DNA of 64,000 nucleotides from Curtobacterium sp. VKM Ac-2865. Its GTDB lineage: Bacteria; Actinomycetota; Actinomycetes; Actinomycetales; Microbacteriaceae. Under the pieces are notes generated by a model. It made no database searches. It had not been told where the DNA came from and worked only from the letters and a program-made list of their open reading frames with translations. The stretch is taken from positions 1 to 64,000 of the forward strand of contig NZ_JADKRZ010000006.1 in assembly GCF_015350905.1 (NCBI RefSeq), read 5' to 3'. This document shows, one piece after another, positions 14,809-23,498 of the stretch (position 1 is its first letter; every line of letters begins with the position of its first letter). Both the position numbers and the translations under genes were made by a program.

Positions 14809-17297
14809 GGGGACACCTCGTCCGCCTGATCGCCCTCCTCGTCACCGCCGGCACGCTGCTGCTCGGCGGCGTCGCGCCCGCACAGGCGGCGACCGGCCCG
14901 ATCACCCCGCCCAGCGGGAAGGCCTGGTTCGGCCCGGACCTCGACTGGGGTGCCGACGCCCCCGACGGGTACGAGGGGCGCCTCGGTGCCACCCCCTCGA
15001 CCTACGGCGTCGAGATCCAGTACCCGCTCGACCGCAGCGCCGAACGCCTGCTCCTCCGCTCGACCCGCGCGGCCGCGGCACAGGGCGCGACGCTCGTGGT
15101 CGGCCTCGAACCCGGGGTCGCCCTCGGGTCCCTGACCACCGCCGACGCCAACGGCACGAACGCCCTGTTCGAGCGGATCCACCGGCAGTACGGCACGCAG
15201 CTGCTCGTCCGGTTCGCCCCGCAGATGAACGGCACGTGGGTGCGGTGGGGCCAGCAGCCGACGCACTACGTGCGGGCGTTCCAGGCGCTCGCCGACGCGG
15301 TGCACACCGGTTCGTCCGACGCGGCCATGGTCTGGTCGCCGTCCTACGGTGCCGGCTACCCGTTCGGGGAGTCGGCCGGACGGCTCCGCGACCTGTCCGC
15401 CACCGACGTCCGACGCCTCGACACGAACGGCGACGGCGCGCTCACCGCCGCCGACGACCCGTACGGGCCGTACTGGCCGGGCGACGCCTCCGTCGACTGG
15501 GTCGGGCTGTCGATGTTCTCCTTCGGCAAGGGCGCGGCGACCCAGGCCGCCGGGCGCGACGTGCCGCTACGGACGAACGAGGTGCCCGCCGCCGACGAGG
15601 TCGAGGCCCGCTTCGACGAGCGCTGGGGCTACGACCAGCAGCAGCCGCAGACGTTCTCCGAGCGCTTCGCCGTCGGCCACGACCGCCCGATGCTGCTCGA
15701 CACCGGCGCCCTGTACGACCACTCCCTGCGCGGTGCCGACGAGCTCGCGGTGAAGCAGGGCTGGTGGAACCAGGTGTTCACGGCGGTGCAGGACCGTCCG
15801 TACGTGCGGGGCGTGACCTTCGTCGAGACCAACCGGCGCGAGCCCGAGGCCGGCAACCGCCTGGCCGACTGGCGCGACACCGCCGACCGTGGCGTGGCGG
15901 CGTCCTTCCGCCGGGACCTCCTCGCCACCGACCGGTTCGTGACCGGCCCGGTCACAGCCGAGGTGACGCACCAGGACGGCGCCGCCGCGACGAACCAGCA
16001 GCTCGACACCGGCGGCGACCAGATGGCGTGGATCGTCTGGCTCGCGGTCGGTCTGGCCCTGGCGTTCCTGCTGAGCGGTGTCGTCGGCCGGCTCGTGCCG
16101 AGCTGGCGGTACCCGGACGACGGCAAGCCAGGACGCGACCTGCGCCTCGACCTGTTCCGCGGGTTCATCATCCTCGCGGTGGTCATCACCCACATCGAGA
16201 TCGGCGGCCCGTACTCGTACCTGACGCTGCACGCGGTCGGGGCGATCACGGGCGCGGAGATGTTCGTGTTCCTGTCCGGCATGGTCCTCGGCATGACGTA
16301 CCCGCTCGCGATCAAGCGGTCGGGCGAGTGGGCGGCGGCCGTCGGTGCGTGGAAGCGCGCGCGGAAGCAGTACCTCGTCACGCTCGTGGTGATCGCGGTG
16401 GTCTTCGCGCTGAGCTTCGTGCCGTTCCTGGACACGGACGCGATCACCACGTTCACCGACCGGGGGACCGGCACCGGTGGCGTCGGAGCCGAGGGACGCG
16501 TCTACGACCTCTACCCGAACGCCATGCAGCTCCTCGCGTACCCGCCGCCCTGGTACGCGATCCGGCAGTTCCTGCTGCTCGAGATGGGCCCGTGGCCGTT
16601 CAACATTATGGGGCTCTTCGTGGTGCTGAGCCTGTTCATCCCGCCCCTGCTCTGGGTGATCCGCCGGGGCTTCTGGTGGGCCGTGCTCGCCGGCAGCTGG
16701 GCGCTGTACGTGTTCCAGGCGTTCAATCCGGGCTTCCAGCCGCTGCACTCGCAGTTCGAGGCGGTGTTCCCGCTCCTCACCTGGCAGGTCGTCTTCACGC
16801 ACGGACTGGTGCTCGGCTACTACCGACGCCAGATCGTCGGCGCGCTGACCGGCCGCCTCGGCAAGGTGCTCATCGGCGTCGGGGTCGTCGGCTACGCGGG
16901 CTTCCTGGTCTACGTCTGGGCCGCGGCGCAGTTCGGGTTCACGCCCGTGCCGTTACCGGCGTCGATGTACGACCAGCTCTACAACACGGCGTACCAGCGC
17001 GTGGACCTGCAGTGGGGACGCCTGGTCGACATCGCCTTCTTCGCGATCGTGTCCTACGCGCTGCTCACCGTGTTCTGGAAGCCGATCAACGCATGCCTCG
17101 GCTGGCTGTGGATCCCGATCGGGCAGGCCAGCCTCTACGTGTTCGTCTGGCAGGTGTTCTTCGCGCTGGCGATCGCGTCGATCCCCGGCGTCGACTGGAG
17201 CAACGGCTGGATCGGGTTCGCCGTCCACTCGGCCCTGATCCTGCTGGTCTGGGTGATGATCCGCCGCAAGTTCCTGTTCAGCGTCATCCCCCGCTGA
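14805..17297 (+). CDS. GH26-like domain fused to OpgC-like membrane domain
   Basis: An 830-residue two-part protein. Residues 1-27 are a signal peptide; about 30-365 are an extracytoplasmic glycoside-hydrolase-26-like domain (WFGPDLDWG, LLVRFAPQMNGTWVRWG, MVWSPSYG, VDWVGLSMF), with a calcium-loop-like DTNGDGALTAADD near 205. The usual catalytic Glu of EMNG is Gln here, and the usual late ETG is DTG, so hydrolytic activity is doubtful. From residue 407 an integral membrane part with about 10 helices begins; GRDLRLDLFRGFIILAVVITHIE is the hallmark of OpgC-type acyltransferases. It is the last gene of the operon and probably modifies or handles the exported polysaccharide. Confidence 0.8.
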   Translation: MRGHLVRLIALLVTAGTLLLGGVAPAQAATGPITPPSGKAWFGPDLDWGADAPDGYEGRLGATPSTYGVEIQYPLDRSAERLLLRSTRAAAAQGATLVVGLEPGVALGSLTTADANGTNALFERIHRQYGTQLLVRFAPQMNGTWVRWGQQPTHYVRAFQALADAVHTGSSDAAMVWSPSYGAGYPFGESAGRLRDLSATDVRRLDTNGDGALTAADDPYGPYWPGDASVDWVGLSMFSFGKGAATQAAGRDVPLRTNEVPAADEVEARFDERWGYDQQQPQTFSERFAVGHDRPMLLDTGALYDHSLRGADELAVKQGWWNQVFTAVQDRPYVRGVTFVETNRREPEAGNRLADWRDTADRGVAASFRRDLLATDRFVTGPVTAEVTHQDGAAATNQQLDTGGDQMAWIVWLAVGLALAFLLSGVVGRLVPSWRYPDDGKPGRDLRLDLFRGFIILAVVITHIEIGGPYSYLTLHAVGAITGAEMFVFLSGMVLGMTYPLAIKRSGEWAAAVGAWKRARKQYLVTLVVIAVVFALSFVPFLDTDAITTFTDRGTGTGGVGAEGRVYDLYPNAMQLLAYPPPWYAIRQFLLLEMGPWPFNIMGLFVVLSLFIPPLLWVIRRGFWWAVLAGSWALYVFQAFNPGFQPLHSQFEAVFPLLTWQVVFTHGLVLGYYRRQIVGALTGRLGKVLIGVGVVGYAGFLVYVWAAAQFGFTPVPLPASMYDQLYNTAYQRVDLQWGRLVDIAFFAIVSYALLTVFWKPINACLGWLWIPIGQASLYVFVWQVFFALAIASIPGVDWSNGWIGFAVHSALILLVWVMIRRKFLFSVIPR

Positions 17298-17359
17298 CGC
17301 GGGTCCTTCCCCGCGTTGCAGGTCGTGCCCCCGCGGGTCCTTCCCTGCGTTGCAGGTCG
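17298..17359. repeat. 28-bp direct repeat pair (34-bp period)
   Basis: Two 28-bp units (CGCGGGTCCTTCC then YGCGTTGCAGGTCG) with one mismatch, spaced 34 bp apart, directly after the OpgC-fusion stop codon. They run into a perfect palindrome at 17362. Confidence 0.85.
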
Positions 17360-17361
17360 AT

Positions 17362-17402
17362 TCGCGCGTAGGGGGTCGGAACTTCCGACCCCCTACGCGC
17401 GA
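17362..17402. repeat. 41-bp perfect palindrome (GTCGGAA family)
   Basis: Twenty-base arms (TCGCGCGTAGGGGGTCGGAA) around one C. A close relative is at 20588-20626, and its half-unit CGACCCCCTACGCGCG is tandemly repeated at 31955-32068. It lies between convergent genes and may help termination. Confidence 0.85.
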
Positions 17403-17425
17403 TTCCACTTGCCAGCCGGCACCGC

Positions 17426-17473
17426 GACGGACTGGAGGCTCGGTACCAGCTGGCACCGAGCCTCCAGTCCGTC
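17426..17473. terminator. 48-bp palindromic terminator
   Basis: Twenty-four-base arms with one mismatch, core GGACTGGAGGCTCGG. It lies between the OpgC fusion and the convergent secreted protein gene. It is part of the window-wide gene-end palindrome family. Confidence 0.8.
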
Positions 17474-17482
17474 AGGTGCGCG

Positions 17483-18370
17483 TCAGCGCGTCGCGAGCGG
17501 CGTCGGGTCCACCGGGTCCGGCGGCACCGGGAGCGACCCGCGGATCTGGTTCTGTGCCTGGCAGTCGCTCGTGCAGTTCGTCGCCCCGGCGCTCAGCTCG
17601 ATCGCGTCCTCGCCGAGCACACCACCGAGGCGACCACCGGGCTGGACGGTCCACGTCGTCGTGGTGGCCGTCTGCGACGTCTTCGTCGCGACCTGCGGGC
17701 TGTCCTTGCCGAGGAGCATCTGGTGCGCCCCGCTGCCCGAGGTCACCGCGGGGGTGCCGTCACCGAAGTTGATCTTCCCGGTGTACGGGTTCGTGAAGTA
17801 GAAGAGCCCGGCACCGAGGGTGTGCGTGAAGGTGACCGGAGCGGCGAACTCGGTCTCCATCTGGAAGATCCCACCCTGCGCGCCGTCCTTCGCCTGGATC
17901 TTGAACTTGCCGGCGCCGGTGCTGAAGATCGCGACGAGGGTGTCGTCCTTGACCTCGAGCGAGGACAGCTTCGTCCCGGCGAGCTGCGCGGCGGTCAGCG
18001 ACGGCACCTTGGACGCGAACACGACGGTCGGCTTCGTCACCATGCGCTGCGTGTCCGCGGCACCGGTCAGCGTGTAGTCGTACACGCCCAGGTCGGCGAC
18101 TCGGACGTCGAAGCCGTTGTGCTTGCCGCGCACCGCGATCGTGCCGGAGACTGCGGTGTCCTTGAGCTTGTACTCCTTGCCGACGGCCGGGTTCGTGGTG
18201 GAGCCGTTGACGGTGACGGCGTAGTCCCCGCCGGTCGAGGTCTTGCCGGACGCCTGTGCCGGGGCGACCCCGACGAGGGCGACGGCCGTGACGGCGAGCG
18301 CGGTGATCGTGGCGGCGATGCCGATGGTGTGTCGGCCGGTCGCCCGGCGTCGTTCGCGGGTGGTGTCCAT
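17483..18370 (-). CDS. Secreted hypothetical protein
   Basis: A 295-residue exported protein. A long basic n-region (MDTTRERRRATGRHT) and hydrophobic core (IGIAATITALAVTAVALVGV) end at an APAQA cleavage site near residue 38. The mature part is rich in Thr, Gly and Ser with repeated beta-strand patterns (YAVTVNGSTTNPAVGKEYKL; GVYDYTLTG; GKFKIQAKDGAQGG) and a late CTSDC pair. I do not recognise a family. ATG 18370 follows a perfect AGGAGG; the longer frame is rejected. It lies downstream of the two-component genes but has its own upstream gap of 97 bases. Confidence 0.75.
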   Translation of the reverse strand: MDTTRERRRATGRHTIGIAATITALAVTAVALVGVAPAQASGKTSTGGDYAVTVNGSTTNPAVGKEYKLKDTAVSGTIAVRGKHNGFDVRVADLGVYDYTLTGAADTQRMVTKPTVVFASKVPSLTAAQLAGTKLSSLEVKDDTLVAIFSTGAGKFKIQAKDGAQGGIFQMETEFAAPVTFTHTLGAGLFYFTNPYTGKINFGDGTPAVTSGSGAHQMLLGKDSPQVATKTSQTATTTTWTVQPGGRLGGVLGEDAIELSAGATNCTSDCQAQNQIRGSLPVPPDPVDPTPLATR

Positions 18371-18467
18371 GGTGTGCCTCCTGGTCTGCGGTGGCGGTTC
18401 GCCTCCTCGGCACGATCGTCGCCGGTCCGCCCGGCGACCACCATCGGACCTTGGTACTAGTACCCGC

Positions 18468-19097
18468 TCACCAGCCGTGGTCCCGTGCCCAGAGCGCCGC
18501 ACTCGTGCGGTCGGCGACGCCGATGCGCCGGAAGACGCTGCCGACGTGGACCTTCACGGTGCGTTCGGCGATGCCGAGCTCGGTGGCGATCTGCCGGTTC
18601 GACAGCCCGCGAGCCAGGCGGACCAGCACGTCCCGCTCCCGCGGGGGCATCGCCGGCGCGGTGTCGTGCGCGGCGGCACGTGCCGGGTCTGCTGGCAGCA
18701 GGCCGTGCGCGACGCGGGGGTCGATCGGTGCCTCGTCCCGTGCCGTGGCCCGGACGCCCCGCACGACGTCGTCCGGGTCCGCGTCCTTCAACAGGTACCC
18801 GGTGGCACCGGCGACCAGGGCGGCGCGGACCCGCTCGTCGTCCGCGAACGTCGTCAGCACGAGCACCCGGGCGCCGGGCACCCGCGCACGCAGAGCCCGC
18901 GTCGCCGCCACCCCGCCGGCGCCGGGCATCGACAGGTCCATCACGACGACGTCGGGCAGCAGCACGGCAGCGAGTTCGACGGCGTCCTCGCCGGTGGCCG
19001 CCTCGCCGACGACCTCGCAGTCGTCGGTCGTGTCGAGCACGGCACGCAGCCCGTTCCGCACCAGGGCGTGGTCGTCGACGAGGAGCACCCTCACCAT
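18468..19097 (-). CDS. NarL/LuxR-type response regulator
   Basis: A 209-residue response regulator. The receiver domain (about 1-118) shows VLLVDDHALVRNGL, the phospho-acceptor Asp in VVVMDLSMPG (about 53), LTTF and GYLLKDA (Lys about 103). The LuxR HTH is at about 145-205 (MPPRERDVLVRLARGLSNRQIATELGIAERTVKVHVGSVFRRIGV). It overlaps the histidine kinase gene by 7 bases, so the two form a classical pair. ATG 19097 lies just inside the kinase end; an upstream in-frame start is rejected. Confidence 0.92.
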   Translation of the reverse strand: MVRVLLVDDHALVRNGLRAVLDTTDDCEVVGEAATGEDAVELAAVLLPDVVVMDLSMPGAGGVAATRALRARVPGARVLVLTTFADDERVRAALVAGATGYLLKDADPDDVVRGVRATARDEAPIDPRVAHGLLPADPARAAAHDTAPAMPPRERDVLVRLARGLSNRQIATELGIAERTVKVHVGSVFRRIGVADRTSAALWARDHGW

Positions 19098-20497
19098 CCT
19101 GTGCCCCCTGCTGGGATCGCGAGCTCCCACCGCGTGCCGGTGCCCGGCGCGGTCCGCAGGCGGAGGGAGCCACCGGCGTCCTCCGCGATCTGCCGCAGCA
19201 GCGTCGTACCGAGGTGGCCGCTCCGCGTGGTCGACAGGACGGCGTCCGGGTCGAACCCGACGCCGTCGTCCGCGACCACCACGACGAGGTCCTCGCCGGT
19301 CCGACGGACGACGACCTCCACCGCCGAGGCCGCCGCGTGCCGGACCGTGTTGGCGACGGACTCGCGGACGAACCGCACCGTCGCGAGCAGCGCGGCGGGA
19401 GCGGCCTCGATCGTCGCCGGCACGTCGATGACCACGCGCACGCCAGCAGCCCGACCCCGAGCCGTGGCGTCGTCGAGCGCCGCCACGAGCCCCTGCCGGT
19501 CGGGGACCGGCGGCTGGATCGCGGACATCGAGGAGCGCAGGGTCGACACGGCCGCCCGGAGTGTCGTCGCGGACTCGTCGAGCACGGCAGCCCCTGCGCC
19601 GGTCGTGGTCCGCGCTGCGGCGCCGAGCGACAGGGCGAGCCCTGCGATGTCCTGCACCGGCCCGTCGTGCAGGTCTGCCGCGAGGCGACGACGCTCAGCG
19701 GTCTCCGCGTCGAGCGCCCGCACGAGCAGGCGCTCCCGCTCCCGCTGTCCGGCCCGCAGCCGGAGCAGCAGCCACAGCACGACGGGCAGGAGCAGTGCGA
19801 TGCCGACCGCGACCGTGCCGAAGGCCAGGGTGGCGAACGCGGACCTGAGCGATGCGGCGCTGGCCAGCACGGAGTCGTAGGGGTAGTAGACCTCGAGCAG
19901 CAGCGGTGCGCCCGACGGCGTGTGCACCGCCTGGTACGCCTCGAGCAGCCGCCCCTGACCGCCTTCGTAGCGGTTCTCCGGCTCGGTGAGGTCGGACACC
20001 TCGGCATCGGACCGGTCGGTCTCGAGCGCCTCGAGGTCGTCCTCGGACAGGGCGAACCGCTGTCCGACCAGCCGCGGTTCGTCGGACCACAGCACGGTGC
20101 CGTCGGCGGCCCAGAGCTTCACGCGGACGGCGGCGCTCGCCGCGGTCACGCCCTGGACGGCGCGGGCGAGCTCCTCCGCTGCCGCCGCTCGGCGGTCGGC
20201 TGGTGCGTCGCGGTCCGCCAGGTCGTCGAGCAGCGCGGGTTGGACCACCGAGCGCGCGACGGCCGCGGTGTCGTCGGTGGCGTCCTCGACTGCGAAGCGT
20301 TCCGCGGTGCGCTGCGACACGAGGGTCCCGACCGTGGCCACCGCAGCGCCGCCGAGCAGGGCGACGAGGACGACGCCCGCCAGGACCCGGCCCCACGGGG
20401 TGCTGCGCGCGGGGCGACGGCGGGCGTCGGGAGCGACGACGAGGACGCTGCCGTCGTCGGGGACGCGGGGGTCGGTCGTCGACGCTGCTCGGGGCAC
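19091..20497 (-). CDS. NarL-family sensor histidine kinase
   Basis: A 468-residue membrane sensor kinase. Two membrane segments (about 37-60 and 224-246) flank an extracytoplasmic sensor of about 160 residues (VEDATDDTAAVARSVVQPALL ... LLEVYYPYDSVLASAA). A HisKA_3 dimerisation domain (AERRRLAADLHDGPVQDIAGLALSLG) contains the phospho-accepting His in LHDGPVQ. The ATPase domain has RESVANTVRHA (N box), DDGVGFDPDAV and GTTLLRQIAEDAGG. It phosphorylates the regulator encoded directly downstream. The stimulus is unknown. Confidence 0.92.
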   Translation of the reverse strand: MPRAASTTDPRVPDDGSVLVVAPDARRRPARSTPWGRVLAGVVLVALLGGAAVATVGTLVSQRTAERFAVEDATDDTAAVARSVVQPALLDDLADRDAPADRRAAAAEELARAVQGVTAASAAVRVKLWAADGTVLWSDEPRLVGQRFALSEDDLEALETDRSDAEVSDLTEPENRYEGGQGRLLEAYQAVHTPSGAPLLLEVYYPYDSVLASAASLRSAFATLAFGTVAVGIALLLPVVLWLLLRLRAGQRERERLLVRALDAETAERRRLAADLHDGPVQDIAGLALSLGAAARTTTGAGAAVLDESATTLRAAVSTLRSSMSAIQPPVPDRQGLVAALDDATARGRAAGVRVVIDVPATIEAAPAALLATVRFVRESVANTVRHAAASAVEVVVRRTGEDLVVVVADDGVGFDPDAVLSTTRSGHLGTTLLRQIAEDAGGSLRLRTAPGTGTRWELAIPAGGTGW

Positions 20498-20587
20498 GTG
20501 GTCACCGTAGCCGCGCGCAGGCGGTCGGGCTGCGCGGTGCGGGCCGATTCCCGCGTGGCAGGTCAGATCGCGCGCAGGAGGTCGAAA

Positions 20588-20626
20588 CGCGCGTAGGGGT
20601 TCGGAAGTTCCGACCCCCTACGCGCG
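20588..20626. repeat. 39-bp palindrome (GTCGGAA family)
   Basis: Nineteen-base arms with one mismatch (CGCGCGTAGGGGTTCGGAA / its complement) around one G. It is nearly the same as the palindrome at 17362-17402 and is also followed by a GGACTGGAGGC terminator, so the two elements travel as a composite. Confidence 0.85.
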
Positions 20627-20654
20627 AAACGACTCGCCAACCGGCACCGAGTTC

Positions 20655-20696
20655 GGACTGGAGGCTCCCCACCGGCTGGTGGGGAGCCTCCAGTCC
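20655..20696. terminator. 42-bp palindromic terminator
   Basis: Arms of about 20 bases (GGACTGGAGGCTCCCCACC) directly after the TetR gene (minus strand, ending at 20698). It belongs to the gene-end palindrome family. Confidence 0.8.
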
Positions 20697-20697
20697 G

Positions 20698-21288
20698 TCA
20701 GACGCGCGTCAGCGCGCCCATCTCGGTGGCGACGACGCGCAGCGTGGCGGCGAGCTCGTCGCTGTCCGCGACCGTGGTGCGCTGCGCCAGCTCGATGAGG
20801 GCGGCCATCACGAGGGTGACGGCGGTCCTGGCGGTCTGTCGGTCGGTGCGCTCGGCGGCGACCTCGATGACGGCGGCGCGGACGGCGGCCATCCAGTCGA
20901 GCATCGTCGGCATGACCTCGGGGTGCCGTTCGACGAGGTCACGGGCGCGGTGCCGGTCCTGGGGGAGTGCCACGGTGTGTCCGACGAGGTCGCACAGGTC
21001 GGACACCAGGGGGCCGTCCGAGGCGAGGAACCGCGCTCGGACGGCCGGCGGCACGGAGTTCGGCGGGAAGCCGAGCGCCGCGTCGGCCTTCGACGGGAAG
21101 TAGTTGAAGAAGGTCCGCGGGGAGACGTCCGCCTCGGCGCAGATCTGCTCGACGGTGACCCCGCCGAGGCCCTGCTCACCGACGAGCCGGAGTGCGGCGT
21201 CGTGGATGGCCTGGCGGGTCTGCTGCTTCTTCCGCTCGCGGAGGGAGGCGCAGGGCTCCGCGCCGGTGGGCAGTGCGGTGGGGGTCAC
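20698..21288 (-). CDS. TetR regulator of the MFS exporter
   Basis: A 196-residue TetR protein. The HTH (about 15-65) reads RERKKQQTRQAIHDAALRLVGEQGLGGVTVEQICAEADVSPRTFFNYFPSKADAALG; SPRTFFNYFPSK is the recognition helix signature. GTG 21288 is chosen because the HTH begins about 20 residues later, and no coding is expected upstream of it. It follows the DHA2 exporter gene on the same strand with a 62-base gap that contains a hairpin. By position it most likely represses the exporter; an inverted repeat TTGCA-N5-TGCAA upstream of the exporter is a candidate target. Confidence 0.88.
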   Translation of the reverse strand: MTPTALPTGAEPCASLRERKKQQTRQAIHDAALRLVGEQGLGGVTVEQICAEADVSPRTFFNYFPSKADAALGFPPNSVPPAVRARFLASDGPLVSDLCDLVGHTVALPQDRHRARDLVERHPEVMPTMLDWMAAVRAAVIEVAAERTDRQTARTAVTLVMAALIELAQRTTVADSDELAATLRVVATEMGALTRV

Positions 21289-21309
21289 GTTCTCGTCCCT
21301 GGTGGAGGG

Positions 21310-21342
21310 GTCCTGCGCCGGGAAGGGGACACGGCGCAGGAC
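21310..21342 (-). terminator. Hairpin between exporter and TetR gene
   Basis: An 11-bp stem (GTCCTGCGCCG/CGGCGCAGGAC) with an 11-base loop, immediately after the exporter stop and upstream of the regulator start. It would reduce read-through, giving less regulator than exporter. Confidence 0.6.
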
Positions 21343-21350
21343 CCGGTCGG

Positions 21351-23498
21351 TCACCGACGGGTGGTCGGGGTGGAGCCGGTCATCGGACCGGTGAAGGACC
21401 CCGCCTCGGCCGCGGCGAGACCGGCGTCGGCCTCGAGCTGGGCTTCGGCGGAGACGTCGGCGCGCTCCTGCAGGGCCGAGCGCTGGCGCAGCGGCGGGAC
21501 CTTGAAGAACCAGCTGAGGACGAACGCCAGCAGGATGACCCCGAGGCCGACCCAGTAGATCGTCACGGACGAGGCGTTGAAGCCGGCCATGAACGGCCGC
21601 GTCAGCGCACTGTCGGCACCGGTGAGGAACGAGGTGTCGTTGGTGCTCGACGCACCCGAGTCGCCCTTCGCGGAGCCGTTGAGCTCCTTGACGATCGACG
21701 GGACGGCCTGGTCGACGTAGTAGGCACGCTGGTCCGGGTCCGACCAGTCGACGGCCAGGCCGCCGTTCTCGACCGTGGCGTGTGCCTGGTCGGCGGCCTG
21801 CTCGAGTGCGGCGTCCTCGGCTGCGGGCAGCGCGGCCGAGACCTGCTGGTCGATGACGCCCTGTGCGGCAGCGGCGGGGACGGTGCCCGCGGCGACCTGC
21901 TGCTGGACGGCGGCGGTGACCTGCTGGGTCACGGCCTGGTCGGCTGCCTGCTTCGCCGCTGCCGTGCCGTCGGCGAGGCCGGACTCGACCTGCTGGCGGA
22001 GCGGGGTGACGATCGGGTCCCAGATCTGGTCCATCACGCCGGCGTTCCGCGGGGCGGTGGCGACGGCCGGGTTGAGCGCGGCGTCGAGACCGTCGGTCAG
22101 GTTGCCCTTGTCCGCGGTGGCGCTGAGGATGTTGGCCGGCATCACCGAGAACAGGATCGAGAGCAGCACGGCGGTGCCGAGCGTGCCGCCGATCTGGCGG
22201 AAGAAGGTCGCCGAGCTGGTCGCGACGCCCATGTCCTTCGCCTCGACGGAGCCCTGCGACGCCAGCGTCAGCGACTGCAGCACGGAACCGAGGCCGAGTC
22301 CGATGAGGAACATGCCGATCATCAGGAACCAGAGCGGCTTGTCGATGGACATGAACGTCAGGACGACGTAGCCCATCGACACCAGGGCCGTGCCGATGAC
22401 CGGGAAGATGCGGTAGCGGCCCACCCGGGCGACGATCTGCCCGGAGGTGATGGACGCGATCATCAGGCCACCGACCAGGGGCAGCGTGGCGAAGCCGGAC
22501 TCGGTGGGGCTGAGCCCGACGACGATCTGCAGGTACAGCGGGATGGTCAGCATCGCGCCGAACATCGCGAACCCGACCAGGAACCCGATGACCGTGGCCA
22601 TCGAGAACGTGCCCGAGCGGAAGAGCTTGAGCGGGATGATCGCCGCGTCGCCCATCTTCGACTCGATGGCGAGCAGGGCGACCAGGCCGACGACACCGAT
22701 CACGTAGCAGGCGATGGCGGCTGCGGAGCCCCAGCCCCAGATGCGGCCCTGCTCGGCGACGAGCAGCAGCGGCACGAGCGTGACGATGACCGCCGTGGCG
22801 CCCCACCAGTCGACGCGCGGCTTGGCGGTGGCGTCGTGCACCTTGGGCAGGTGCAGGAAGACGATGACCATGAGGAGCGCGGCGATGCCGATCGGCACGT
22901 TGATCAGGAGCACCCAGCGCCAGCCGGTGATGAAGAGGATCTCGCTCGTGCCGGCGAGCAGGCCGCCGATGAGCGGGCCGATGACGCTCGAGATGCCGAA
23001 CACGGCCAGGAAGTAGCCCTGGTACTTCGCGCGCTCACGCGGAGCGAGGATGTCGCCCATGATCGCGAGCGGCAGCGACATCAGCGCGCCGGCACCGATG
23101 CCCTGCACGGCGCGGAAGCCGGCGAGCATGAGCATCGACGTGGACATCGACGACAGCACGGCGCCGAGGATGAAGACCACGATGCCGAAGATGTAGAGCG
23201 GACGGCGGCCGAAGATGTCGGAGAGCTTGCCGTAGATCGGCGTCGCGATGGTCGACGTGATGAGGTACGCCGTCGTGACCCAGGCCTGCTGGTCGAGCCC
23301 GTGCAGGTCGTCGCCGATGGTGCGGATGGCGGTGCCGAACACGGTCTGGCCGAGCGAGGACAGGAACATGCCGGCCATCAGGCCGTAGATGACGAGCAGG
23401 ATCTGGCGGTGCGTCATGAGCGGCTGCCCGGAGCCGGGGGTGCCGGCTGCAGAGGCGTCGTGACGTCCGCGCTGCACCGGTGCGGTGGCGGTTGACAT
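21351..23498 (-). CDS. DHA2-family drug:H+ antiporter
   Basis: A 715-residue MFS exporter of the 14-helix DHA2 (EmrB/QacA) group. Motif A (GKLSDIFGRRPLYIFG) and motif C (GISSVIGPLIGGLLAG) are clear, as is GWRWVLLINVPIG. Between the last two helices (about residues 500-650) there is a large Ala/Gln-rich helical insert outside the membrane (QQVTAAVQQQVAAGTVPAAAAQGV), far longer than the usual ~30-residue loop. ATG 23498 follows AAGGA; the upstream in-frame ATG is rejected. It shares a promoter region with a divergent MarR gene and is followed by a TetR gene. Confidence 0.9.
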   Translation of the reverse strand: MSTATAPVQRGRHDASAAGTPGSGQPLMTHRQILLVIYGLMAGMFLSSLGQTVFGTAIRTIGDDLHGLDQQAWVTTAYLITSTIATPIYGKLSDIFGRRPLYIFGIVVFILGAVLSSMSTSMLMLAGFRAVQGIGAGALMSLPLAIMGDILAPRERAKYQGYFLAVFGISSVIGPLIGGLLAGTSEILFITGWRWVLLINVPIGIAALLMVIVFLHLPKVHDATAKPRVDWWGATAVIVTLVPLLLVAEQGRIWGWGSAAAIACYVIGVVGLVALLAIESKMGDAAIIPLKLFRSGTFSMATVIGFLVGFAMFGAMLTIPLYLQIVVGLSPTESGFATLPLVGGLMIASITSGQIVARVGRYRIFPVIGTALVSMGYVVLTFMSIDKPLWFLMIGMFLIGLGLGSVLQSLTLASQGSVEAKDMGVATSSATFFRQIGGTLGTAVLLSILFSVMPANILSATADKGNLTDGLDAALNPAVATAPRNAGVMDQIWDPIVTPLRQQVESGLADGTAAAKQAADQAVTQQVTAAVQQQVAAGTVPAAAAQGVIDQQVSAALPAAEDAALEQAADQAHATVENGGLAVDWSDPDQRAYYVDQAVPSIVKELNGSAKGDSGASSTNDTSFLTGADSALTRPFMAGFNASSVTIYWVGLGVILLAFVLSWFFKVPPLRQRSALQERADVSAEAQLEADAGLAAAEAGSFTGPMTGSTPTTRR

